Shown: piece after piece, positions 1 through 4,396 of the stretch
How the letters are laid out: each line of letters begins with the position of its first letter
Numbering within the stretch: the first letter of the stretch is position 1
NCBI GenBank assembly: GCA_002490465.1
Contig: DKUB01000092.1
Location: forward strand, 3,592 to 8,888
Direction: 5' to 3'
DNA: 5,297 nt
From: Lachnoclostridium sp. UBA7215
Lineage (GTDB): Bacteria; Bacillota; Clostridia; Lachnospirales; Lachnospiraceae
The notes under the pieces: generated by a model
The model's input: the letters and a program-made list of their open reading frames with translations, nothing else
Told to the model about the DNA's origin: nothing
The model's database searches: none
Program-made: the position numbers and the translations under genes

Positions 1-383
1 TTTGAATATACATGACAGGATTCCGCTAAAAGTTCTCCTGTTTCCAAAATCATTTTCTTATATCCCAGTTCCTTCGCCCACTCTATTAGTTTAGAAACCA
101 ACTCCGTTCCTATGCCCTTTCCTTGTTCAGTTGGTATAACAAACACTCTTTTTAGCTCTATCGTATTTTCATCATAAGGACGTATCGAACCACCACCAAT
201 CGGCTGATTGCCTCGATAAACAACTATCGCTTCATTTATCTTATCAATTAGGTTATATTGAGCGTACTTATCCCGTTTAATTAGTTTTCCAACTCGCAGA
301 TCTAAGTCCTCATCAAGTAACCTACAATTTTCTATAAAATCTTGGTTATTCCCATCACATCTTAAAAATATAATTTCGCTCAT
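1..383 (-). CDS. GNAT-family N-acetyltransferase, C-terminus cut by window edge
   Basis: I read 127 residues from the ATG at 383 to the window edge; the C-terminus lies outside. GNAT enzymes move an acetyl group from acetyl-CoA to an amine of a small molecule or protein. The acetyl-CoA pyrophosphate-binding motif A is visible: a beta strand (RVFVIP, residues 79-84), then QGKGIG at 87-92, followed by the helix GTELVSKLIEWAKEL and the next strand KKMILETG (109-116). The strand before it (EAIVVYRGNQPIGGGSIR, about 51-68) is also typical. The substrate cannot be told. The gene follows yjdF by 51 bases on the same strand with no terminator between them, so co-transcription from the riboswitch-controlled promoter is likely. 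Its ribosome binding site is weak: AGGA at 399-396 sits 12 bases from the ATG, which suggests low or coupled expression. The family call is secure; the link to yjdF function is inference. Confidence 0.85.
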   Translation of the reverse strand, partial: MSEIIFLRCDGNNQDFIENCRLLDEDLDLRVGKLIKRDKYAQYNLIDKINEAIVVYRGNQPIGGGSIRPYDENTIELKRVFVIPTEQGKGIGTELVSKLIEWAKELGYKKMILETGELLAESCHVYS

Positions 384-434
384 CTTTATCTTATATCCTA
401 AAAATTCATATTTTTGTGAGAACACAACAGGGCA

Positions 435-851
435 TTATCTGCCCCGGTGTTTCTCTTTTCTCTTTTGCTGTTTCAGTTCAAACATTCGCTTAGCTTCAGC
501 CAGTTTCTGCTCTCGGCTTTTCACTTTACGTTCCTGTTTGTTCTGCTCCCGCTGCAATTTCAAAGCCTGCTGCGATTTTGTGCCAATTCCGGTGTCCCGT
601 AATTGTTTTATTACATCACGCTGCACTCTCTTTGGATTCCTTATGGTTTCCTTTACAGCAGTTGCCACAGCCGGACTAAATTGCAAGCTATCGTAGTGTT
701 TCAGAATGAACTCGTAAACCTCATAATCCTTTGGCTCTGCACCAAACGTCACTTTAGCTACAGATAGATTTCCATCCTCAATTTTCTCAAAGACACCTAC
801 CCAGAACGGTTCATCAAAATACACTGTCAGTTTGCCACTTACTTTGCCCAT
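435..851 (-). CDS. yjdF: YjdF family protein (DUF2992 type)
   Basis: This is a 138-residue protein that I recognise as the YjdF family of Firmicutes. The N-terminal half carries the family-like strands GKLTVYFDEPFWVGVFE (6-22) and VAKVTFGAEPKDYEVYEF (32-49). It is followed by the SPAVATAVKETIRNPKRVQRD segment (about 59-79). The last 45 or so residues are highly charged (many Lys, Arg, Gln, Glu) and probably form a basic helix or coiled coil. The biochemical function of YjdF is not established; the family is known mainly because its mRNA leader is a riboswitch that binds azaaromatic compounds. The start at 851 is supported by AAGGAGGG at 865-858 with a 6-base spacer. The gene is preceded by a structured leader (880-993) and followed by a GNAT gene. 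Length is close to that of other family members and the gene looks intact. Confidence 0.9.
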   Translation of the reverse strand: MGKVSGKLTVYFDEPFWVGVFEKIEDGNLSVAKVTFGAEPKDYEVYEFILKHYDSLQFSPAVATAVKETIRNPKRVQRDVIKQLRDTGIGTKSQQALKLQREQNKQERKVKSREQKLAEAKRMFELKQQKRKEKHRGR

Positions 852-879
852 GACAATCCCTCCTTAATTGACTGAAATG

Positions 880-993
880 AGCAAAGAATGGACAACCCGG
901 AGGGGCAGGTTACTTACCCTGACAAACAGGACGACCGGGCTACCTACCGGCTCTGGCATGTATAACTACACACGTTGCGTTTTTATCTTTGCT
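880..993 (-). promoter_or_regulatory. yjdF riboswitch (azaaromatic-sensing leader RNA)
   Basis: On the minus strand, AGCAAAGA (993-986) is perfectly complementary to TCTTTGCT (887-880), giving an 8-bp closing helix around a 114-base domain. Inside, GTGTGTA (973-967) pairs with TACATGC (962-956, two G-U pairs) around a GTTA loop. CCTG (930-927) pairs with CAGG (921-918). CCGG/CCCGG tracts at about 950-934 and 900-896 offer further helices. The domain ends 14 bases before the AAGGAGGG ribosome binding site of yjdF, so ligand-dependent control of translation initiation is the natural reading. The class assignment rests on position upstream of yjdF and on the closed multi-helix shape. I did not align it to the family covariance model. 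Known yjdF RNAs bind varied azaaromatic ligands and activate their downstream gene. Confidence 0.75.
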
Positions 994-997
994 TTTT

Positions 998-1029
998 ATA
1001 TAATCAAGTCTTAACGACTGGATTAACAA
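998..1029 (-). promoter_or_regulatory. Candidate sigma-A promoter of the yjdF unit
   Basis: TTGTTA at 1029-1024 could be a -35 element and the AT-rich GATTATAT at 1005-998 contains several overlapping -10 options, at 18 to 20 bases spacing. A start site a few bases downstream would place the 5' end of the transcript almost exactly at the first base of the riboswitch closing helix (993), which favours this promoter. No single hexamer pair is a close consensus match, so the exact -10 is uncertain. Confidence 0.4.
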
Positions 1030-1045
1030 ATTTTCGCCTGTAATC

Positions 1046-1062
1046 ACAATCTGATTGTACCA
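1046..1062 (-). promoter_or_regulatory. Extended -10 candidate overlapping a 13-bp dyad
   Basis: TGGTACAAT at 1062-1054 matches the extended -10 form (TG, one base, then a TATAAT-like hexamer). It overlaps the inverted repeat ACAATC-A-GATTGT (1058-1046, 6-bp arms, one-base centre). This could be a second start for the yjdF unit about 50 bases further upstream, with a repressor-type site covering it. No good -35 is seen at 17 bases. It is weaker than the downstream candidate in position because it would add an unstructured extension before the riboswitch. Confidence 0.25.
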
Positions 1063-1099
1063 CAAATATTCATGCAATGCCATTAAAATTCCATCCCCT

Positions 1100-1459
1100 C
1101 TAATCCATTCCCAACAACTGCCTTGCTTTTTCCTCTGGATTCATTGTTTCATCAGCCAAAACCCCCATAACAATCTCTATCGCCTCATCCTTTCCTAAAA
1201 ATTGTATTTTTGTACAAGTCGCATTATCAATAACATTGAAAATATATTCAAACACACTAAATGCACCCGCATCTTCCCAATGTTCGTCCATTCTTCCAAG
1301 CAAAACCTTTTTTAACTGCCGAACAACATCATAAACGGAAATGAGATTTGCCATATCTTCAAGTGCTAAAACAGATTTTCTTCCATTTGCTTCCTGCTCT
1401 ATTCCAATCAAAATACCATCTGATAATCCCTTTCTATACGCAGCCTCTCCATAAGATGC
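1100..1459 (-). pseudogene. C-terminal remnant of an unrecognised hypothetical protein
   Basis: I do not recognise the family. The reading frame ending in TAG at 1102-1100 stays protein-like upstream of its only available start, a TTG at 1411, back to the IS110 junction near 1461. In that stretch it reads YGEAAYRKGLSDGI, a plausible amphipathic helix. The rest is predicted mostly helical and acidic, including ALEDMANLISVYDVVRQLKK and a C-terminal MNPEEKARQLLGMD. The TTG has no good ribosome binding site and only overlaps the TGA of the transposase fragment (1410-1408). I therefore read this as the tail of a gene whose front was removed when the IS110 fragment arrived, rather than as a 103-residue gene in its own right. 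A coupled TTG start cannot be excluded. The original function is unknown. Confidence 0.55.
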
Positions 1460-1890
1460 ATTGGCAGATAAGAAGTTGAATACCTTCCGTCCTTCACAAG
1501 TAACGCAATTGTCTTTGGATCCTTTAAATCACTTTTCTCAGGACTGTTATCATCCAGTTCCTTGCTCCTGTTAACCGTAAATGGATTAACCGTTACGAGC
1601 TGAATACCATGGTTCTGTAAAAACTTCTGAAAAGTAAGCCAGTAGCAGCCTGTAGGCTCGCAACCAACAATAACCTTCTTCATTTCCGCCTTATTCATGA
1701 CTTCCTCTGTCCACCTAAGGAACGTAAGAAATCCGATTCCGGTATTGCTGAACTTAAATACCCTTCTAGAAAGTTCAAAGCCTCTCCAGTCAAACGCTCT
1801 GCAGAAGTGTGTCTGTGATCCAACATCAACTCCAACAATTAAAGTGTCACTTGTTACTTGCTTTAGTCTGTCATTCTGTGTTAAATTCAT
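1408..1890 (-). pseudogene. IS110-family transposase, N-terminal RuvC-like half only
   Basis: This is a 160-residue ORF with the DEDD (RuvC-like) domain of IS110-family recombinases. GVDVG carries Asp22, CEPTG carries Glu78, and EKSDLKDPKTIALL carries Asp121 and Asp124, followed by the family-typical KDGRYSTSYLP ending at residue 143. Full IS110 transposases are about 300-450 residues and continue into a helical linker and the C-terminal catalytic-serine domain. Here that continuation is absent: after YLP the sequence changes to an unrelated tail (MHLMERLRIERD...) and stops at TGA 1410-1408, because it has entered another gene in a shifted frame. The start at 1890 is supported by GGAGG at 1903-1899. 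Without the serine domain the product should be unable to transpose, although all four acidic residues are retained. It sits 120 bases downstream of the VirB6-like gene. Confidence 0.88.
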
Positions 1891-1967
1891 TATAGAAACC
1901 TCCAGTATTTATAGAGATGTTTTATTCATCCGGCCAAGATGAACACCTTTATTGTACTTCGAGGTTT
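1462..1967 (-). mobile_element. IS110-family insertion sequence remnant
   Basis: The remnant holds the transposase front half plus its upstream non-coding leader. The inner break is placed at about 1461-1462, the last codon that fits the IS110 family (Pro of YLP). The outer boundary is uncertain: the element must end before the VirB6-like stop codon at 2011, which leaves at most 120 bases of leader. IS110 elements lack conventional terminal inverted repeats, and I see none. The right-hand half, including its end, is missing from this window. Confidence 0.7.
1896..1967 (-). ncRNA. Structured leader of the IS110 fragment (possible bridge-RNA remnant)
   Basis: AAACCTC at 1967-1961 is complementary to GAGGTTT at 1902-1896, which includes the transposase ribosome binding site. 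Enclosed within it, TTCATC (1943-1938) and GATGAA (1930-1925) form a hairpin with loop TTGGCCG. In IS110-group elements the region upstream of the transposase encodes the bridge RNA that guides recombination. About 120 bases is short for a complete one with both target- and donor-binding loops, so this may be a trimmed version or simply a leader that hides the ribosome binding site. Both helices are seen in the sequence; the bridge-RNA reading is inference. Confidence 0.35.
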
Positions 1968-2010
1968 TCTTTTATTCAATTGGCATTATTTCTGAATTAC
2001 AGGAATGCTC

Positions 2011-2853
2011 CTACAATCCCAATACTTTACTGGTTAAACTCTGTGCCCCTTTTACACTTCCAACAGTCAGGGCAATCGTAAACGTCATTTCACACAAATA
2101 GATCAGCGTTTTTGCCCAATCTGCATAATCTCCTGTGAAACTCGGCAGTCCTGCACTGATAAACGCATTACAGACGATAATCGCCAGTGCCATCGTGACT
2201 GCCTCAAATGCAACAGACAGGAAATACTTACTGTAAGTGACAGCAGTATGTGCCACCATACGGTTTCCTCCCATTGTAGAAAAAGCGATGGAACCGATTG
2301 GTACAATAATCAATAATTTCAAAAAACGGAAATATACTGTGTACAGCAGAAAAAAGCCACAGATAATGACAATCAGTGATAAAAAGGCTGCCAGAATGAG
2401 CATAATCAGACTCTCACCAAAACCAAGACTTTTGATAATCTCCGCCTGTTCCTCTGCAATCGTAAGTTTTGTCCGATTCCCCTCACTCAGCAAACCAACC
2501 AGATTCCCAATGGACGTAAAAAATGCTTTCATTATCGTCACGTTATTCACTACCAGATACTCTGCAATCCCTAAACGCATCAAAATACGGAGTATAACCT
2601 CAAACCTCATTTCCTCCCTGATGTCTATACTTTCCGAACAAAATCCTATTACGAAAAACAGGACAACAAGGGAGGAACCGACAGCCACGAATATCGGTTC
2701 AATTCCCAATATTACCGACCAAGGTCCCCCGTCCTTGAACGCTGTAGGTGACTGACCGAGCAACTCAAATATGAGGGAAATCTGATTATTCCAAAAACCA
2801 AACACTACCTCTAACAGTGCCAGAATCTTATCTCCCAACTTAAAAATATCCAT
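2011..2853 (-). CDS. VirB6/TrbL-like conjugal transfer membrane protein (CD0415/CD1112 type)
   Basis: This 280-residue polytopic membrane protein matches the CD0415/CD1112-type family of Tn1549/CTn-like conjugative elements, the VirB6/TrbL-like inner channel component of a type IV secretion system. The N-terminus (MDIFKLGDKILALLEVVFG) is amphipathic, followed by a loop with GGPWSVILGIEPIF (42-55). Hydrophobic segments lie at about 51-71, 96-121, 148-172, 176-191, 209-235 and 247-268, and the protein ends QSLTSKVLGL. The start at 2853 has GAGGTG at 2866-2861 with a 7-base spacer and lies 25 bases after the pilin-like gene, so the two form an operon. In related elements the next genes encode PrgI and the VirB4 ATPase. 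Here the next thing after the stop is an IS110 remnant, so the module is cut just downstream. The gene itself appears intact. Family recognition is from memory of the sequence pattern, not from a search. Confidence 0.85.
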   Translation of the reverse strand: MDIFKLGDKILALLEVVFGFWNNQISLIFELLGQSPTAFKDGGPWSVILGIEPIFVAVGSSLVVLFFVIGFCSESIDIREEMRFEVILRILMRLGIAEYLVVNNVTIMKAFFTSIGNLVGLLSEGNRTKLTIAEEQAEIIKSLGFGESLIMLILAAFLSLIVIICGFFLLYTVYFRFLKLLIIVPIGSIAFSTMGGNRMVAHTAVTYSKYFLSVAFEAVTMALAIIVCNAFISAGLPSFTGDYADWAKTLIYLCEMTFTIALTVGSVKGAQSLTSKVLGL

Positions 2854-2878
2854 GTCATATCACCTCATTTCATGTTTC

Positions 2879-3229
2879 CTAGAAGCCTAAGAAAGTCAAC
2901 ACTGAAGAAATTCCTGCCATCATCACACCTGCCACAATACCTTTCAATGCAGAGTTCATAGTCGAGGAATCCTGCTGCTGGTAGGCTTGGGCAAACTCCA
3001 TGACATTTTTTGCAAGGATAATGACACCCACCGCCCCAATCACTGCAATAACCAGTGTCTTTAAGCTGTCTAACGGCTTTGTCACTGCACTGGTATCTGC
3101 ACCCGCTGCAAATACCGTTACAGTCATGTTAGAAGCGGTATATACCGCCCCTGCAAGGGCAGGAACCAAAACCTTCCTGCACACATCTGATACCTTACTT
3201 TTCATTGTCTTAAACATGTTACTTTTCAT
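2879..3229 (-). CDS. Maff2/VirB2-like small conjugation membrane protein (pilin candidate)
   Basis: This is a 116-residue protein. It has a basic N-terminus (several Lys/Arg in residues 2-19), a hydrophobic stretch at about 20-42 ending VFAAGA (a plausible signal-peptidase site after Ala41 or Ala44), then two membrane helices at about 57-74 (LKTLVIAVIGAVGVIILA) and 94-115 (ALKGIVAGVMMAGISSVLTF). A polar turn with AYQQQDSS (82-89) separates them. Signal peptide plus two helices with a short loop is the VirB2/TrbC pilin layout, and the C-terminal half resembles the Maff2 family encoded just before the VirB6-like protein in Tn1549-type elements. DUF3852 is a neighbouring family in the same loci and is the main alternative name. 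The start at 3229 is supported by TGAGG at 3240-3236 with a 6-base spacer. A possible small ORF overlaps this start by 11 bases. Confidence 0.8.
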   Translation of the reverse strand: MKSNMFKTMKSKVSDVCRKVLVPALAGAVYTASNMTVTVFAAGADTSAVTKPLDSLKTLVIAVIGAVGVIILAKNVMEFAQAYQQQDSSTMNSALKGIVAGVMMAGISSVLTFLGF

Positions 3230-3296
3230 CTTTTACCTCATTTCTGCCCACGCATATATGCGTGTTGCCTTTTTTGTATGCGAACATAGTTCGCAT
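3219..3296 (-). CDS. Possible 25-residue small ORF coupled to the pilin-like gene
   Basis: A 25-codon ORF starts at the ATG 3296-3294 and ends at TAA 3221-3219, overlapping the pilin-like gene by 11 bases in another frame. Two Shine-Dalgarno-like sites precede it: AAGGAA at 3311-3306 (9-base spacer) and AAGGAG at 3305-3300 (3-base spacer). The peptide begins MRTMFAYKKGNTH, is mostly polar and resembles no family I can name with confidence. The overlap would let ribosomes finishing it re-initiate at 3229. Its start codon lies inside a perfect 8-bp hairpin arm (3296-3289), so initiation may be structure-dependent. Short ORFs like this occur by chance; only the good ribosome binding site and the overlap favour it. 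Confidence 0.35.
   Translation of the reverse strand: MRTMFAYKKGNTHICVGRNEVKDEK
3249..3264. repeat. 16-bp perfect palindrome upstream of the pilin-like gene
   Basis: CACGCATATATGCGTG is fully self-complementary and lies 9 bases before the ribosome binding site of the pilin-like gene. As DNA it could be an operator for a dimeric regulator; as RNA it could fold into a short hairpin near the ribosome binding site. It shares the GCAT/ATGC core with the neighbouring hairpin. Confidence 0.5.
3278..3296. repeat. Hairpin-forming inverted repeat with 8-bp arms
   Basis: ATGCGAAC and GTTCGCAT are perfect inverted arms around a 3-base centre. On the minus-strand RNA the hairpin would contain the start codon of the possible small ORF (3296-3294). 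No U-tract follows on the minus strand, so it is not a terminator for the genes here. Confidence 0.5.
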
Positions 3297-3319
3297 TTTC
3301 TCCTTTTCCTTAAAATGGT

Positions 3320-3470
3320 GGAGATAAAAAATACGGACAGACTTCTTCCATCCACAGCTTTTATCTCCGCTGATGAAACAAGTCCATCCATATTTGCTAT
3401 TTATATTTCATCGGGACTAATCCCGTTGCATAGGTTATCTGGGCTTTCCCCAGAGCGTTATGCCATAACC
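3320..3470 (-). ncRNA. Multi-helix structured leader RNA candidate upstream of the conjugation genes
   Basis: Four consecutive helices can be drawn on the minus strand. Helix 1: GGTTAT (3470-3465) with ATAACC (3438-3433), stacked on CTGGG (3453-3449) with CCCAG (3443-3439) and loop GAAAG. Helix 2: CGGGA (3425-3421) with TCCCG (3416-3412), loop TTAG. Helix 3: ATGAAA (3411-3406) with TTTCAT (3378-3373). Helix 4: GGAGATAAAA (3368-3359) with TTTTATCTCC (3329-3320), perfect over 10 bp. After a 5-by-5 internal loop, helix 4 continues with GGATGGA (3353-3347) and TCTGTCC (3341-3335, two G-U pairs). This density of complementary arms in a non-coding stretch before a type IV secretion operon suggests a cis-regulatory RNA. 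I do not recognise it as a named class. Confidence 0.5.
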
Positions 3471-3488
3471 ACCTCCTCTCAGATTAGC

Positions 3489-3520
3489 GAAAAAAAGACA
3501 CCAACCAAATGGCTGATGTC
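3489..3520 (-). terminator. Intrinsic terminator after the GIY-YIG gene
   Basis: GACATCAGCC (3520-3511) pairs along all 10 positions with GGTTGGTGTC (3506-3497), two of them G-U, around an ATTT loop. It is followed directly by seven T residues (3496-3490) on the minus strand. It lies 37 bases past the stop of the GIY-YIG gene and should end the kinase/nuclease transcript. It leaves only 18 bases before the structured leader that precedes the conjugation genes. Confidence 0.85.
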
Positions 3521-3556
3521 ATGTTTCTTATCAATAATGTCTATAAATTCAAATAA

Positions 3557-4336
3557 TTAAACTACTAATCGTTTTGTTAAATATCCACTTTCCTTCATTC
3601 GCTCATAAGTACCAAGTTTGTCGTTCTTATTTACATACTCCAATGCTTTGTTATATTCCATTCCCAGTATAAGTAAATTCATTCTTGCAGCATGCAAATA
3701 ATTCTCATACCATTCCCATTCTGGATTTCCAGACAACTCTCGAATCGTTGAGCGTGATACAATTGGATTAATCGCATAATTATCTGGTTGACAAAAACTA
3801 TTTACGCTATTGATATTATTTTTCATCACTTTTGATTGCCCCACTGTAGAACCACCTATACTATTCCAAGGTGGAAAATGCCCATATTTTCTTCGAAATG
3901 CTTCGATTAATATACCTTCTACTCTCTTTATATCCTGCTTTCCCTGCTGATTTAACATATCTTCTATAGGAGAATTCAGTTGCTTTGCAAATTTCTCATA
4001 CATATCCTTATTTCTATGAACTAATGGTTGAGATAAAGGTGACTGTACAAATATCGTATAACCTAATCGTTCATTTTTTGAAAAATAATCTTCAATTTGT
4101 TTTTGCTTTGATCCTTCTTTAATCGGCAAAATTCCATTATGTTGTTTAAACCTTTCTGCCAAATCACCTGCCAACCCAATATAAAGAATGGCTTCCGCAT
4201 AATAATCCCAAAAACAATAAATTCCTGCCGAAGCCCAACCATAATTATCTTTCGGTGAACACAGGTCATCAATTGCATTTGCCATTTCTAAGATATCTTC
4301 TCTCCTATACGCATCTATAATGACCGTTCCAAACAT
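3557..4336 (-). CDS. Standalone GIY-YIG nuclease-domain protein
   Basis: This is a 259-residue protein with a GIY-YIG endonuclease fold. The motifs in order are GIY at 38-40, YIG at 52-54, the catalytic-type Arg62 in LAERF, Glu140 or Glu145 in VEGILIEAF, and a closing Asn158 in PPWN. All core residues needed for hydrolysis of DNA are present. The insert between Arg62 and the Glu helix is longer than in minimal domains, and residues from about 160 to 259 form an extra region (NPEWEWYENYLHAARMNLLILGMEY and so on) with no motif I recognise. The ATG at 4336 is preferred because AAGGAG at 4349-4344 lies 7 bases upstream; the alternative ATG at 4369 would have its ribosome binding site touching it. 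It follows the small kinase partner by 60 bases and ends in a terminator. It could be a homing-type, repair or defence nuclease; the sequence does not decide. Confidence 0.8.
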   Translation of the reverse strand: MFGTVIIDAYRREDILEMANAIDDLCSPKDNYGWASAGIYCFWDYYAEAILYIGLAGDLAERFKQHNGILPIKEGSKQKQIEDYFSKNERLGYTIFVQSPLSQPLVHRNKDMYEKFAKQLNSPIEDMLNQQGKQDIKRVEGILIEAFRRKYGHFPPWNSIGGSTVGQSKVMKNNINSVNSFCQPDNYAINPIVSRSTIRELSGNPEWEWYENYLHAARMNLLILGMEYNKALEYVNKNDKLGTYERMKESGYLTKRLVV

Positions 4337-4343
4337 TATATAT

Positions 4344-4349
4344 CTCCTT
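4344..4349 (-). promoter_or_regulatory. Ribosome binding site that sets the GIY-YIG start
   Basis: AAGGAG with a 7-base spacer (ATATATA) precedes the ATG at 4336. The upstream in-frame ATG at 4369 is immediately preceded by AAGGA with no spacer, so the shorter 259-residue protein is the better model. Confidence 0.7.
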
Positions 4350-4396
4350 GCCAAATCTTTACTAATCATTCCTTGCGACTTCCATACAAATGAATT

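Noticed and set aside
1408..1416. Programmed -1 frameshift joining the IS110 fragment to the downstream ORF at the TTTTGA overlap
   Set aside because: The heptamer does not fit X XXY YYZ in the correct frame and the downstream frame is not IS110-like. A deletion junction near 1461 explains the change of sequence better.
2237..2755. A 172-codon plus-strand ORF
   Set aside because: It is the reverse of the VirB6-like gene, with composition typical of an antisense shadow and no recognisable domain.
3249..3296. The two inverted repeats as plus-strand terminators, since T-rich sequence follows each on that strand
   Set aside because: There is no plus-strand gene for them to terminate and the T-tracts are interrupted or displaced from the stems.
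3236..3391. A 52-codon minus-strand ORF beginning at the ATG 3391-3389 and ending just before the pilin-like gene, with a CELCSH motif
   Set aside because: It has no ribosome binding site and overlaps the strong helices 3 and 4. The Cys-Cys-His spacing is too sparse to call a zinc site.
3320..3470. Group II intron or cyclic-di-GMP riboswitch
   Set aside because: I see no GTGCG start, no domain V-type catalytic hairpin and no GEMM-type conserved core; only the helices themselves are supported.
3000..3560. A 186-codon plus-strand ORF
   Set aside because: It runs antisense through the pilin-like gene, the structured leader and the terminator, has no ribosome binding site that fits, and its protein shows no family features. 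The minus-strand pilin gene explains the coding signal.
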